Shown here one piece after another: positions 24,649 to 33,715 of a stretch of DNA of 64,000 nucleotides. The stretch covers positions 5,890,001-5,954,000 of the forward strand of contig NZ_CP027712.1 in the NCBI RefSeq assembly GCF_003945765.1. Reading direction: 5' to 3'. A program made the position numbers and the translations under genes. The DNA comes from Pseudomonas chlororaphis subsp. chlororaphis (lineage in GTDB: Bacteria; Pseudomonadota; Gammaproteobacteria; Pseudomonadales; Pseudomonadaceae). The stretch's first letter is position 1; each line of letters starts with the position of its first letter. The notes below the pieces were generated by a model that was not told where the DNA came from, did not search any database, and saw only the letters and a list, made by a program, of their open reading frames with translations.

Positions 24649-25902
24649 ATGTTCAGCCGTGATTTGACTATTGCCAAGTACGACGCCGATCTCTTTGCCG
24701 CCATGGAGCAAGAAGCTCAGCGCCAGGAAGAGCACATTGAGCTGATCGCTTCGGAAAACTACACCAGCCCTGCGGTGATGGAAGCTCAAGGCTCGGTGCT
24801 GACCAACAAATACGCCGAAGGTTACCCAGGCAAGCGTTACTACGGCGGCTGCGAATACGTCGACGTGGTTGAGCAGCTGGCCATCGACCGTGCCAAGGAG
24901 CTGTTCGGCGCCGACTACGCCAACGTTCAGCCGCACGCCGGCTCGCAAGCCAACGCCGCCGTTTACCTGGCGCTGCTGTCGGCTGGCGACACCATCCTGG
25001 GCATGAGCCTGGCCCACGGCGGTCACCTGACCCACGGCGCCAGCGTTTCCTCCTCCGGCAAGCTGTACAACGCCATCCAGTACGGCATCGATGCCAACGG
25101 CCTGATCGACTACGACGAAGTCGAGCGCCTGGCGGTCGAGCACAAGCCGAAGATGATCGTGGCCGGTTTCTCTGCCTACTCGCAGGTCCTGGACTTCCCA
25201 CGTTTCCGCGCAATCGCCGACAAGGTCGGTGCCTATCTCTTTGTTGATATGGCTCACGTTGCGGGACTGGTCGCCGCTGGCGTCTACCCGAACCCGGTGC
25301 CTTTCGCCGACGTGGTAACCACCACCACCCACAAGACCCTGCGCGGTCCACGTGGCGGCCTGATCCTGGCGCGCGCCAACGCCGACATCGAGAAGAAGCT
25401 GAACTCCGCGGTATTCCCGGGCGCCCAGGGCGGCCCGCTGGAGCACGTGATCGCCGCCAAGGCCATCTGCTTCAAGGAAGCGCTGCAGCCTGAGTTCAAG
25501 GCCTACCAGCAACAAGTGGTGAAGAACGCCCAGGCCATGGCCGGCGTGTTCATCGAGCGCGGTTTCGACGTGGTTTCCGGCGGTACGCAGAACCACCTGT
25601 TCCTGCTGTCGCTGATCAAGCAGGAAATCTCCGGTAAAGACGCCGATGCCGCCCTGGGCAAGGCCTTCATCACCGTGAACAAGAACTCCGTGCCAAACGA
25701 CCCACGCTCCCCGTTCGTCACCTCCGGCCTGCGTTTCGGTACTCCGGCTGTGACCACTCGCGGCTTCAAGGAAGCCGAGTGCAAGGAGCTGGCTGGCTGG
25801 ATCTGCGACATCCTGGCTGACCTGAATAACGAAGCGGTGATCGACGCCGTTCGTGAGAAAGTCAAAGCCATCTGCAAGAAGCTGCCGGTATACGGCGCTT
25901 AA
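24649..25902 (+). CDS. glyA: Serine hydroxymethyltransferase
   Basis: A PLP enzyme that converts serine and tetrahydrofolate to glycine and methylene-tetrahydrofolate, the main cell source of one-carbon units. The 417-aa protein shows [35 protein letters not shown], the PLP-lysine motif [14 protein letters not shown] and [17 protein letters not shown] 24649 gives the usual [12 protein letters not shown] start with TGAGGA just upstream; a TTG four codons earlier is not used by the family. It is followed by a strong terminator. Pseudomonas genomes usually carry more than one glyA; this is the copy beside morA. Confidence 0.98.
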   Translation: MFSRDLTIAKYDADLFAAMEQEAQRQEEHIELIASENYTSPAVMEAQGSVLTNKYAEGYPGKRYYGGCEYVDVVEQLAIDRAKELFGADYANVQPHAGSQANAAVYLALLSAGDTILGMSLAHGGHLTHGASVSSSGKLYNAIQYGIDANGLIDYDEVERLAVEHKPKMIVAGFSAYSQVLDFPRFRAIADKVGAYLFVDMAHVAGLVAAGVYPNPVPFADVVTTTTHKTLRGPRGGLILARANADIEKKLNSAVFPGAQGGPLEHVIAAKAICFKEALQPEFKAYQQQVVKNAQAMAGVFIERGFDVVSGGTQNHLFLLSLIKQEISGKDADAALGKAFITVNKNSVPNDPRSPFVTSGLRFGTPAVTTRGFKEAECKELAGWICDILADLNNEAVIDAVREKVKAICKKLPVYGA

Positions 25903-25920
25903 TTAGCAGAGCGTTGCATG

Positions 25921-25952
25921 AAAAGCCCGGCCTTCGCGCCGGGCTTTTTTTC
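25921..25952 (+). terminator. Rho-independent terminator of glyA
   Basis: AAAAGCCCGGC / GCCGGGCTTTTTTT stem with a TTCGC-type loop, 18 bases after the glyA stop. Confidence 0.93.
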
Positions 25953-25976
25953 GTCCGCGAATTGTCTGGCCCGGGA

Positions 25977-26081
25977 CCTGTAGCCGCTGCCGCAGGCTGC
26001 GATCGGCCGGCACGGCCGCGACACTCTGAAGATCGCAGGAAGGCCTTCGGCCTTATCGCAGCCTGCGGCAGCAGCTACAGG
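25977..26081. repeat. REPIN, family A
   Basis: Arms at 25977-26003 and 26055-26081 are the same 27-base repeat seen after morA, inverted around about 50 bases (one base differs in the right arm). With the glyA terminator it fills most of the 354-base gap before the symporter gene; the rest (26082-26256) shows no further clear element. Confidence 0.85.
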
Positions 26082-26256
26082 ACCAGCACCACTGGTCAGA
26101 CCGGTCATGCCAATTTTCGGATTTACCCTTGTATTCGCGGGAAACTCGGGCATAGACTGCGCCTGCACTGGACATACCGGTAAGACCACAATAATTAAGT
26201 CCCGAATCTGATGCGCTCCGCGCACGGCAGCCGGGACACCGACCAGGATTCCCCTC

Positions 26257-27570
26257 ATGCTCAGATGGTGCTCGCGTTCGATTTTCCTCCAGGTAGTCCT
26301 CGGACTGATGCTCGGCATCGTGTGCGGACTGACACTTCCCGAATACTCCTCGCAACTCAAGCCACTGGGCGACGCCTTTATCAAGCTGATCAAGATGCTG
26401 ATCGGCCTGATCGTCTTCTGCGTGGTGGTCAGCGGCATCTCCGGCGCCGGAGACCTGAAAAAGGTCGGACGCATCGGGCTCAAATCGGTCATCTACTTCG
26501 AAGTCCTGACCACCATCGCCCTGGTGATCGGCCTGGTCTTCGCCTTCACCACCGGCATCGGCAGCGGCGCCAATATCCATCTGGAACAGCTGTCCGCCGC
26601 CGACATGGGCGACATCGCCCAACGCAGCCAGCACATGCACGGCACCTCCGAGTTCCTGATGGGGCTGATCCCCAACTCGGTACTGGGCGCCTTCGCCGAA
26701 AACAACATCCTGCAGGTCCTGCTGTTCTCCGTGCTGTTCGGCAGCGCGCTGAACCTGGTGGGCGAAGCCGCTTCCGGCATCTCGCGGCTGATCAACGAAC
26801 TCAGCCACATCATCTTCCGCATCATGGGCATGATCGTGCGCCTGGCGCCGATCGGCGTGTTCGGCGCCATCGCCTTCACCACCAGCAAATACGGCCTGGA
26901 CTCGCTGCAGCACCTGGGCAGCCTGGTGGGCCTGTTCTACCTGACCTGCTTCGCCTTCGTGGCGGTGATTCTCGGGCTGGTCATGCGCTGTTCCGGCCTG
27001 CGCATGCTGCCGTTCCTCAAATACCTGCGCGAAGAGCTGCTGATCGTCCTCGGCACCGCCTCCTCCGACGCCGTATTGCCACAGATCATGCGCAAACTGG
27101 AGCACCTGGGCATCGGCAGCTCCACGGTCGGCCTGGTCATCCCGACGGGCTACTCGTTCAACCTCGACGGGTTCTCGATCTACCTGACCCTGGCCATCGT
27201 CTTCATCGCCAATGCCACCGGTACGCCGCTGTCGATGTCCGACCTGCTGACCATCCTGCTGGTATCGCTGATCACCTCCAAAGGCGCCCACGGGATTCCC
27301 GGTTCGGCGCTGGTGATCCTGGCCGCCACCCTGACGGCGATCCCGGCCATCCCGGTGGTGGGCCTGGTGCTGGTGCTGGCGGTGGACTGGTTCATGGGCA
27401 TCGGCCGGGCGCTGACCAACCTGATCGGCAACTGCGTCGCCACCGTGGCGATCGCCCGCTGGGAAAAAGACATCGATATTCAACGGGCCAACAAAGTCCT
27501 GAGCGGCCAGCAGGGCTATGGTTTCCAACCGCGCAAACCGCTGCCCGGCGCGCAGCAGCAGGAGTTCTGA
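26257..27570 (+). CDS. DctA-like dicarboxylate/cation symporter
   Basis: A 437-aa inner-membrane protein of the DAACS family (SLC1 type), which imports C4-dicarboxylates or acidic amino acids with cations. Hydrophobic helices and re-entrant loops are clear; motifs include IKLIKMLIGLIVFCVVVSGI, TASSDAVLPQIM (HP1), VIPTGYSFNLDGFSIYLTLA (TM7) and SKGAHGIPGSALVIL (HP2). DctA and relatives usually have NxDGT; here it is NLDGF, so substrate or ion binding may differ. Similarity to DctA is greatest, but the substrate is not proven. Two GntR regulators follow on the same strand and may control it. Confidence 0.88.
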   Translation: MLRWCSRSIFLQVVLGLMLGIVCGLTLPEYSSQLKPLGDAFIKLIKMLIGLIVFCVVVSGISGAGDLKKVGRIGLKSVIYFEVLTTIALVIGLVFAFTTGIGSGANIHLEQLSAADMGDIAQRSQHMHGTSEFLMGLIPNSVLGAFAENNILQVLLFSVLFGSALNLVGEAASGISRLINELSHIIFRIMGMIVRLAPIGVFGAIAFTTSKYGLDSLQHLGSLVGLFYLTCFAFVAVILGLVMRCSGLRMLPFLKYLREELLIVLGTASSDAVLPQIMRKLEHLGIGSSTVGLVIPTGYSFNLDGFSIYLTLAIVFIANATGTPLSMSDLLTILLVSLITSKGAHGIPGSALVILAATLTAIPAIPVVGLVLVLAVDWFMGIGRALTNLIGNCVATVAIARWEKDIDIQRANKVLSGQQGYGFQPRKPLPGAQQQEF

Positions 27571-27653
27571 GGCATGCCTTGTGCCTCTCGCCGGCAGGCA
27601 CAACAATCAGCGCCTGCCATGGGCCTCATCCGCCATATTCCAGGGAGTGAACA

Positions 27654-28358
27654 GTGATCACCTCGTCAACGGTTGTAAATTCAGTGGTAGAAAAGCTGCG
27701 GGCGGCCTTGGCCCGTGGCCAATGGCGCTCCGGCGACATGCTGCCGGGGCAACGTGAATTGGCCGAGCAAATGGGCATCAGCCGCCCGAGCCTGCGTGAG
27801 GCGGTGACTGTTCTGGAAACCCTGGGCCTGGTGCGTTCCATGCCCGGCAAAGGCGTGGTGGTGCTGGAGGCCAGCTTCAATGAACAACCGGCCAGCGACA
27901 GCGGCGTGGCGGGCGCCAGCCTCGAGGACGTGCTGCAACTGCGCTACACCCTTGAGCCATTCATCGTCGGCCTGGTGGCGCAGTCCATCAGCAGCAAGGA
28001 AGTGGGCCAGTTGCGCCTGACCCTGATGGACATGCGCGAGGCCTTGGACGCCAACGACAGCGAAGCCGGGATGAACGCCTACATCGCCTTCCATGAAGAG
28101 CTGTTCACCCTGACCTCCAACCCGATCTTCCAGAACGTGGTGCAGCAGACCAGCAACGCCCTCAAGCAGAGCGCTGAGATCCTGCGCAACTCGCCGGAGC
28201 ACCTGGCCGAACGCCTGGAAGAAAACGAAGCGGTGGTCCGGGCGATCCGCAACAAGAACAGCGCGCTGGCCAGTGCCGAAATGCGCCGGCACATCCTCAG
28301 GGAAGGCCAGCGCATGGGCATCGAGCTGAACATCCCGGACGATCATCTGGGCAACTAA
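27654..28358 (+). CDS. FadR-type (FCD) GntR family regulator
   Basis: A 234-aa transcription factor. The N-terminal winged helix (about 8-75) has SGDMLPGQRELAEQMGISRP and SLREAVTVLETLGLVRSMPG; the C-terminal FCD domain (about 90-220) is all-helical and would bind a small acid ligand through a metal site (His in IAFHEELF and RRHILREG). The start is GTG 27654, with CAGGGAG six bases upstream. It lies 83 bases after the symporter and 44 bases before another FCD regulator, so the three probably form one unit. The ligand is unknown; an organic acid imported by the symporter is a reasonable guess. Confidence 0.9.
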   Translation: MITSSTVVNSVVEKLRAALARGQWRSGDMLPGQRELAEQMGISRPSLREAVTVLETLGLVRSMPGKGVVVLEASFNEQPASDSGVAGASLEDVLQLRYTLEPFIVGLVAQSISSKEVGQLRLTLMDMREALDANDSEAGMNAYIAFHEELFTLTSNPIFQNVVQQTSNALKQSAEILRNSPEHLAERLEENEAVVRAIRNKNSALASAEMRRHILREGQRMGIELNIPDDHLGN

Positions 28359-28402
28359 GCCGCACAACACTTTCGTATCGGTAACCGGACTGGAGACAGG
28401 CC

Positions 28403-29113
28403 ATGGCCAGCTATGCCTTGAACAAACTTGCATTCCCCCTCCCCGCTGCCCTGCCACGGCGCCGCAGCGGCGAGAAAAAACTGCTGGTCGACGATGTCTA
28501 TCCGCAGATTTTCGATGCCATTCTCGAACAACGCATCGCCCCCGCCAGCCGGTTCACCGAGGACAGCCTCGGCGAAGTGTTCGGGGTCAGTCGCAGCATC
28601 ATTCGCCAGGTCCTGGCGCGCTTGTCCCATCAACAGGTGATCATCCTGCGGCCCAACCACCGGCCTCAGGTGGCGGCTCCGGACCACGAGCAAACGCGAC
28701 AGATCCTGCACGCCCGACGCCTGACGGAAATCACCCTGGTCAGGCTCGCCTGCCAGCAACCGGCACCGCGCAACCTCAAGCGTCTGCGGGAGCTGATCGC
28801 CGCTGAGCGCGATTGCATCGACCGCGGCTTGCGTGGCCCGGCGATCCGCCTGTCCGGCGAGTTTCACCTGCAATTGGCCGAGGTGGCCGGCAACGCGCCG
28901 CTGGCGCACTTCCTCGGCAGCCTGGTGCCGCTGACGTCACTGGCGATTGCCCACCATGAAACCCGCGCCTGCAGCCATTGCGCCTGGCAGGAGCACGCGG
29001 CGATTGTCGATGCCATCGAAGACGGTGACGTAAAGGCCGCGGTCGCCTTGATGACCGGGCACCTGGATCACCTGGAGGAAAGGTTGCTCAAGGCCTGCGC
29101 GGTTCCACAGTAA
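28403..29113 (+). CDS. Second FCD-type GntR family regulator
   Basis: A 236-aa protein with a GntR winged helix (about 28-88: LVDDVYPQIFDAILEQRIAP, FTEDSLGEVFGVSRSIIRQV) and a helical FCD domain (about 105-230: SGEFHLQLAEVAGNAPLAHF, AWQEHAAIVDAIEDGDVKAA). The His residues of the FCD metal site are visible. It is not close in sequence to the neighbouring regulator and is not a recent duplicate. GAGAC-type purines precede ATG 28403. The target is probably local or a catabolic operon elsewhere. Confidence 0.88.
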   Translation: MASYALNKLAFPLPAALPRRRSGEKKLLVDDVYPQIFDAILEQRIAPASRFTEDSLGEVFGVSRSIIRQVLARLSHQQVIILRPNHRPQVAAPDHEQTRQILHARRLTEITLVRLACQQPAPRNLKRLRELIAAERDCIDRGLRGPAIRLSGEFHLQLAEVAGNAPLAHFLGSLVPLTSLAIAHHETRACSHCAWQEHAAIVDAIEDGDVKAAVALMTGHLDHLEERLLKACAVPQ

Positions 29114-29120
29114 CCGGCGT

Positions 29121-29168
29121 TTCGCGAGCACGCTCGCTCCTGCGGACCGGAGCGGGCTTGTTCGCGAT
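29121..29168. repeat. REP pair, family B (GGAGCGAGCTTGCTCGCG)
   Basis: TTCGCGAGCACGCTCGCTCCTGCGG (29121-29145) is directly followed by the degenerate inverse copy GGAGCGGGCTTGTTCGCGAT (29149-29168). The compact palindrome lies between convergent genes and may act as a terminator. Confidence 0.7.
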
Positions 29169-29194
29169 GACCTCGTGGCAAATGTGTAACGAAA

Positions 29195-30166
29195 CTACTG
29201 CGCCGCCATCCTGGCGAATCCGGCACGGATCTTTTCTTCCGGCAGATCGTCGGCAATGAACACAATCACGCTCTCCCGCGCCTCGCCTTCGGCCCACTCG
29301 GTATCCCAGTCGAAACCGTACAGCTTGAGCACGCCCTGGAACACCAGGCGCCGTGGCTCACCGGCAATGTTCAGCACGCCCTTGTAGCGCAGCAGCTGCT
29401 TGCCGTGCTCTTCCAGCAGTTCGTTCATGAACTCGCTGAGCCGGTCGATATCCAGCGGCGCGTCGGTGCGCAGCACCAGGCTGGAAATACGATCGATGGA
29501 AGGCGCCTTGCTCACCGGACGCAGGCTGACACCGCCGCCCAGGTCGGCATTCAGGTTGAAGCCTCGCACATCCAGCAGTTCGGCCAAATCGATGCGCCCA
29601 TGCTCGACCACACGGATCGGCGCACGTCGGTTGATCCGGGTCAGGCGCTCGCTCAGCGCATTGAAGGTCTGCTCGTCCACCAGGTCGCGCTTGCTCACCA
29701 GCAGGCGGTCGGCGAAGCCGATCTGGGCCTGGGCGATGGTCTGGGTCAGGTGGTGCTCGGCGTGCTTGGCGTCCACCAGGGTGATGATGCCGTCGAGGAT
29801 ATAGCGCTCGCGCAGCTCTTCGTCGATGAAGAAGGTCTGGGCCACGGGCGCGGGGTCGGCCAGCCCGGTGCATTCGATCACCAGCCGGTCGAAGGCGATC
29901 TCGCCGCTGTCCAGCCGTTCCAGCAACAGGTACAGCGCCTTGGTCAGATCGGTGTGGATGGTGCAGCAGACGCAGCCATTGGACAGCGTCATCACTTGCA
30001 CCGGCTCGTCGCCCAGCAACTGGGTGTCGATACCGGCATCGCTGAATTCGTTTTCGATCACGGCGATTTTCAGGCCGTGCTCGGCCTTGAGCAGGTGACG
30101 CAGCAAGGTGGTCTTGCCGGCGCCGAGGAAGCCGCTGAGAACGGTGACGGGGATTGGAGAGGACAA
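29195..30166 (-). CDS. CobW/COG0523 GTPase (YjiA type)
   Basis: A 323-aa G3E-family P-loop GTPase, a putative metal chaperone. Visible: Walker A GFLGAGKTTLLRH (about 11-23), the metal-binding CxCC motif SNGCVCCTIH (about 63-72), ECTGLADP, SKRD (G4) and a C-terminal CobW_C domain (about 225-315, ending near ADDLPEEKIRAGF). Placement downstream of cstA and yjiX matches the E. coli yjiY(btsT)-yjiX-yjiA operon. A REPIN separates it from yjiX (about 150 bases), so expression may be partly uncoupled. The exact metal is not known. Confidence 0.92.
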   Translation of the reverse strand: MSSPIPVTVLSGFLGAGKTTLLRHLLKAEHGLKIAVIENEFSDAGIDTQLLGDEPVQVMTLSNGCVCCTIHTDLTKALYLLLERLDSGEIAFDRLVIECTGLADPAPVAQTFFIDEELRERYILDGIITLVDAKHAEHHLTQTIAQAQIGFADRLLVSKRDLVDEQTFNALSERLTRINRRAPIRVVEHGRIDLAELLDVRGFNLNADLGGGVSLRPVSKAPSIDRISSLVLRTDAPLDIDRLSEFMNELLEEHGKQLLRYKGVLNIAGEPRRLVFQGVLKLYGFDWDTEWAEGEARESVIVFIADDLPEEKIRAGFARMAAQ

Positions 30167-30203
30167 AAGCGGTTCTCCTGAAAAAATGGGAACGCAAAAA
30201 CAA

Positions 30204-30304
30204 CTGTAGGAGCGAGCTTGCTCGCGAAGAACTCAAGGACACCGCGTGCGTTCAGAATGAACTCGGCGTCTTTACGTTTTTCGCGAGCACGCTCGCTCCT
30301 ACAG
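30204..30304. repeat. REPIN, family B
   Basis: CTGTAGGAGCGAGCTTGCTC at 30204 onward and its inverse ending in CTCCTACAG at 30304 enclose about 50 bases, inside the cstA-yjiX-GTPase operon. Confidence 0.82.
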
Positions 30305-30317
30305 AGGGACTAACGAA

Positions 30318-30515
30318 TCAACAGCATTTTGGCCCGGCTTTGCCGCCGTACCGTGCTTCCTGGCGTTCCCGGAAGAACGCCTCGTACGACATCACCGGCT
30401 TGTCCGGGTGCTTGGTCTGCATATGCTCGACGTAGTTGTCGTAGTCGGGCATGCCGACCATCAGGCGCGCGGCCTGACCGAGGTATTTACCGAGGCGACT
30501 CAGGTCATTGAACAC
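30318..30515 (-). CDS. YbdD/YjiX family small protein
   Basis: A 65-aa soluble protein ([20 protein letters not shown]) with family motifs [20 protein letters not shown] and the end [11 protein letters not shown]. YbdD/YjiX proteins accompany CstA/BtsT pyruvate or peptide transporters throughout Proteobacteria and may modulate them; for the related pair BtsT-YjiX no enzyme role is known. It starts 15 bases after the cstA stop, so translation is likely coupled. Confidence 0.93.
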   Translation of the reverse strand: MFNDLSRLGKYLGQAARLMVGMPDYDNYVEHMQTKHPDKPVMSYEAFFRERQEARYGGKAGPKCC

Positions 30516-30530
30516 GATTGCAGTCCTCGA

Positions 30531-32597
30531 TCAAGCATCTGGCAGTGCATGGAATGGCGACTCTTTATCCGTGCGTTCTTTTTTACCCCAGGCGGAAATA
30601 CCCACCTTGAGTGCGTAGAACAGGATGCTGAATACCACCAGCAGGAACAGCACCGTCAGCGTGGCGTTGGTGTAGGCGTTGAAGATCACGTGCTGCATCT
30701 GCGTGATGTCCTTGGCCGGCGCGAGGATCTGACCATTGGCCAGGGCATCGCTGTACTTCTTGGCCAGGGCCAGGAAACCGACTGCCGGGTTGGCGTCGAA
30801 CAGCTTGATGAGGCCCGCGGTGGTGGTGCAGATCAGCAGCCAGGCGGCTGGCAGCAAGGTCACCCAGATGTAGCGTTGACGCTTCATCTTGATCAGCACC
30901 ACGGTGCCAAGCATCAGCGCGATACCCGCCAGCATCTGGTTGGAGATGCCGAACAGCGGCCACAGGGTGTTGATGCCGCCCAGCGGGTCGATCACGCCCT
31001 GATACAACAGGTAACCCCAGAGGGCCACGCAACCGGCGGTGGCGATCAGGTTGGCGGTCCAGGACTCGGTGCGTTTCAGGGCTGGCACGAAGGAGCCCAG
31101 CAGGTCCTGCAGCATGAAACGACCGGCACGGGTACCGGCGTCCACCGCGGTCAGGATGAACAGCGCTTCGAACAGGATCGCGAAGTGGTACCAGAACGCC
31201 ATGGTGTTCTCGCCCGGCAGCACATGGTGGAGGATCTGCGCGATACCGACCGCCAGGGTCGGCGCACCCCCGGCACGGGCCAGGATGGTGGTTTCACCGA
31301 TGTCCTTGGCCACCGCTTGCAGGGCGTCCGGAGTAATGGCGAAGCCCCAGCTGCTGACCGTCTGCGCCACAGTGACCACGTCACCGCCGACGATGGCCGC
31401 CGGGCTGTTCATGGCGAAGTACACGCCAGGCTCGATCACCGAAGCGGCAACCATCGCCATGATGGCCACGAAGGACTCCATCAGCATGCCGCCGTAACCG
31501 ATGTAACGGGCGTTGGTTTCGTTATCCAGCAGCTTCGGCGTGGTCCCGGAAGAGATCAGCGCGTGGAAGCCGGACACCGCGCCACAGGCGATGGTGATGA
31601 ACAGGAACGGGAACAGGCCGCCTTTCCAGACCGGGCCGGTGCCGTCGGTGAACTGGGTCAGCGCCGGCATTTTCAGCTCGGGCATGGTGATCAGGATGCC
31701 GATCGCCAGGGCGATGATGGTGCCGATCTTGAGGAAGGTCGACAGGTAGTCGCGAGGCGCCAGGATCAGCCATACCGGCAGCACCGCGGCGACGAAACCG
31801 TAGCCGATCAGCATCCAGGTGATCTGTACGCCGGTGAAGGTGAAGGCCTTGGACCACACGGGGTCCGCGGCAATCTGGCCCCCCAGCCAGATCGAGCCCA
31901 GCAGCAGGAGCACGCCGATGATGGAGATTTCACCGATGCGGCCCGGGCGGATGTAGCGCATGTAGACGCCCATGAACATCGCGATCGGGATGGTCGCCAT
32001 CACCGTGAAGATGCCCCACGGGCTTTCGGCCAGGGCCTTGACCACGATCAGCGCCAGCACCGCGAGGATGATGATCATGATCAGGAAGCAGCCGAACAGC
32101 GCGATGGTCCCCGGGATCCGGCCCATTTCCTCACGGACCATGTCGCCCAGGGAACGGCCGTTGCGCCGGGTGGACATGAACAGGACCATGAAGTCCTGCA
32201 CCGCCCCCGCCAGCACCACCCCGGCAATCAGCCAGAGCGTGCCGGGCAGGTAGCCCATCTGCGCCGCCAGTACCGGACCCACCAGCGGGCCCGCGCCGGC
32301 GATGGCTGCGAAGTGGTGACCGAAGAGAATGTGCTTGTTGGTCGGAACGTAGTCCAGACCGTCGTTGTTGAGCACGGCGGGGGTGGCCCGGCGCGCATCG
32401 AGCTGCATCACGTTGTTAGCGATGAACAGGCTGTAGTAACGGTATGCGACCAGATAGATGGCCACGGCAGCGACCACGATCCACAAGGCGTTGATCGCCT
32501 CGCCGCGGCGCAATGCCACTACGCCGAGGGCGCACGCTCCTACGATTGCCAGCACCAGCCAGGGTAAGTGGCGTAGCGGGCTATTATTATTTTTCAT
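30531..32597 (-). CDS. cstA: CstA family carbon-starvation transporter
   Basis: A 688-aa inner-membrane transporter of the CstA family (peptide and/or pyruvate uptake; E. coli CstA and BtsT). About 16-18 hydrophobic segments are visible. Family blocks: FAAIAGAGPLVGPVLAAQMG, GAVQDFMVLFMSTRRNGRSL, VSGFHALISSGTTPKLL. I chose ATG 32597 (MKNNNSPLRHLPW); the frame is open much further upstream but that part is hydrophilic and unlike the family. It heads the cstA-yjiX-GTPase operon. The sensor kinase pair that controls BtsT in E. coli is not nearby. Confidence 0.94.
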   Translation of the reverse strand: MKNNNSPLRHLPWLVLAIVGACALGVVALRRGEAINALWIVVAAVAIYLVAYRYYSLFIANNVMQLDARRATPAVLNNDGLDYVPTNKHILFGHHFAAIAGAGPLVGPVLAAQMGYLPGTLWLIAGVVLAGAVQDFMVLFMSTRRNGRSLGDMVREEMGRIPGTIALFGCFLIMIIILAVLALIVVKALAESPWGIFTVMATIPIAMFMGVYMRYIRPGRIGEISIIGVLLLLGSIWLGGQIAADPVWSKAFTFTGVQITWMLIGYGFVAAVLPVWLILAPRDYLSTFLKIGTIIALAIGILITMPELKMPALTQFTDGTGPVWKGGLFPFLFITIACGAVSGFHALISSGTTPKLLDNETNARYIGYGGMLMESFVAIMAMVAASVIEPGVYFAMNSPAAIVGGDVVTVAQTVSSWGFAITPDALQAVAKDIGETTILARAGGAPTLAVGIAQILHHVLPGENTMAFWYHFAILFEALFILTAVDAGTRAGRFMLQDLLGSFVPALKRTESWTANLIATAGCVALWGYLLYQGVIDPLGGINTLWPLFGISNQMLAGIALMLGTVVLIKMKRQRYIWVTLLPAAWLLICTTTAGLIKLFDANPAVGFLALAKKYSDALANGQILAPAKDITQMQHVIFNAYTNATLTVLFLLVVFSILFYALKVGISAWGKKERTDKESPFHALPDA

Positions 32598-32806
32598 TTT
32601 ATTATTCCAGCCAGGGTGGACAAGAAAGACAGCCATCCGGAGTTTAGCGCTACTGGCCCCAAAGGCCACCCCCCACGTTGGTCTAGAGCGTCCTTTTGAG
32701 TTTTTTCCTAGGTTTTGCACCGCCTCGGTGCAAGCGTTCCCGGAGCACTGAACCACCCGAGCGAAAAAGCGGTCGCACCTGTAAGGACTCGTCGTCTGGA
32801 GTACCC

Positions 32807-33268
32807 ATGCCCGCGCCGCCCAATAGACCGCCGTTGTCACCGCCGCTGCTGTATCTGCTGTTCCTGGTGGCGGCGCTGTCGCTTGCCGACGGTGTGCCCT
32901 TGCCGGTCCCGGTCAACGGCTGGCTGCGCACCCTGGCCCTGCTGTTGATTATCGGCGGCCAGGGCCTGTCGTTCTGGGCGATGTGGCGTCTCAGGCAACG
33001 GCACACCACCACCAGCAATGCCGGCGAACCCCGGCGCCTGCTGTGCGATGGCCCGTTCGCAATCTCGCGCAACCCCATCAATCTCGGCGACACCCTGGGT
33101 TACTGCGCCATCGCCCTGTTGCTCGGCAGCCTGTGGCCGTGGCTGCTGTTGCCGCTGCTGATTTACCTGATGAACCTGACGGTGATCCGGCCGGACGAGC
33201 ACCATCTGCTGGAGTTGTTCGGCGACCGCTACCGTGACTATTGCCGCAAGGTGCGCCGCTGGCTGTAG
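32807..33268 (+). CDS. Isoprenylcysteine methyltransferase-like membrane protein
   Basis: A 153-aa membrane protein of the ICMT/PEMT-like family (phospholipid or small-molecule methyltransferase fold). Three to four hydrophobic segments are visible (about 14-28, 38-58, 98-125). The conserved C-terminal SAM/substrate motif is present: GPFAISRNPINLGDTLGY and then RPDEHHLLELFGDRYRDYCR. ATG 32807 has GGAG five bases upstream; the frame is open earlier but hydrophilic. Bacterial members of this family mostly lack an assigned substrate. It is divergent from cstA and followed by mapZ. Confidence 0.82.
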   Translation: MPAPPNRPPLSPPLLYLLFLVAALSLADGVPLPVPVNGWLRTLALLLIIGGQGLSFWAMWRLRQRHTTTSNAGEPRRLLCDGPFAISRNPINLGDTLGYCAIALLLGSLWPWLLLPLLIYLMNLTVIRPDEHHLLELFGDRYRDYCRKVRRWL

Positions 33269-33321
33269 CGGGTTGGGCAAACCCGGGTCTATAGTCATTT
33301 CACCATGCAGAGGGGCTGCTC

Positions 33322-33690
33322 ATGAGCGAACACCATTCCGATCGTCGCCGTTTCAAACGCATCGCCTTCGATGCCCGTACCGAACTGAGCCAGGGCCCTT
33401 ATCGCTGGTCCGTGCAGTTGGTCGATCTCTCGCTCAGGGGCATGCTGATCCAGCGCCCCGATCCCTGGCTGGGGGACGAAAGCCAGCCGTTCGAAGCCGA
33501 TATCCATTTGAGCGATGACGCCGAAGTACGCATGGACGTGCGACTGGCGCACGACGATCACGGTCAGTTGGGCTTCGTCTGCCTGCATATAGACCTGGAG
33601 TCGATCGAACATCTGCGCCGGCTGATCGAACTGAATCTCGCCGACCCGCAGGAGCTGGAGCGCGAGCTGGGGGCGCTGCTGGAGGTTTGA
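33322..33690 (+). CDS. mapZ: PilZ c-di-GMP receptor MapZ
   Basis: A 122-aa cytoplasmic PilZ protein. The c-di-GMP motifs are intact: RxxxR at Arg9-Arg13 (RRRFKR) and DxSxxG at 35-40 (DLSLRG). Sequence and position match P. aeruginosa PA4608/MapZ, which when loaded with c-di-GMP binds the chemotaxis methyltransferase CheR1 and reduces receptor methylation, thereby changing flagellar switching. The end EHLRRLIELNLADPQELERE is also MapZ-like. It follows the methyltransferase-like gene by 53 bases. MorA, which can make and break c-di-GMP, is encoded about 9 kb away. Confidence 0.9.
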   Translation: MSEHHSDRRRFKRIAFDARTELSQGPYRWSVQLVDLSLRGMLIQRPDPWLGDESQPFEADIHLSDDAEVRMDVRLAHDDHGQLGFVCLHIDLESIEHLRRLIELNLADPQELERELGALLEV

Positions 33691-33715
33691 GCGCCCGCCT
33701 CTTCCCGTCAGCCGT

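Noticed and set aside
24607..25596. Long open frame on the minus strand across glyA
   Set aside because: It lies antisense to a well-conserved gene; composition is that of a high-GC shadow frame and there is no family resemblance.
32598..32840. N-terminal extension of CstA
   Set aside because: The frame is open, but the residues are hydrophilic, unlike the family, and overlap the divergent promoter region.
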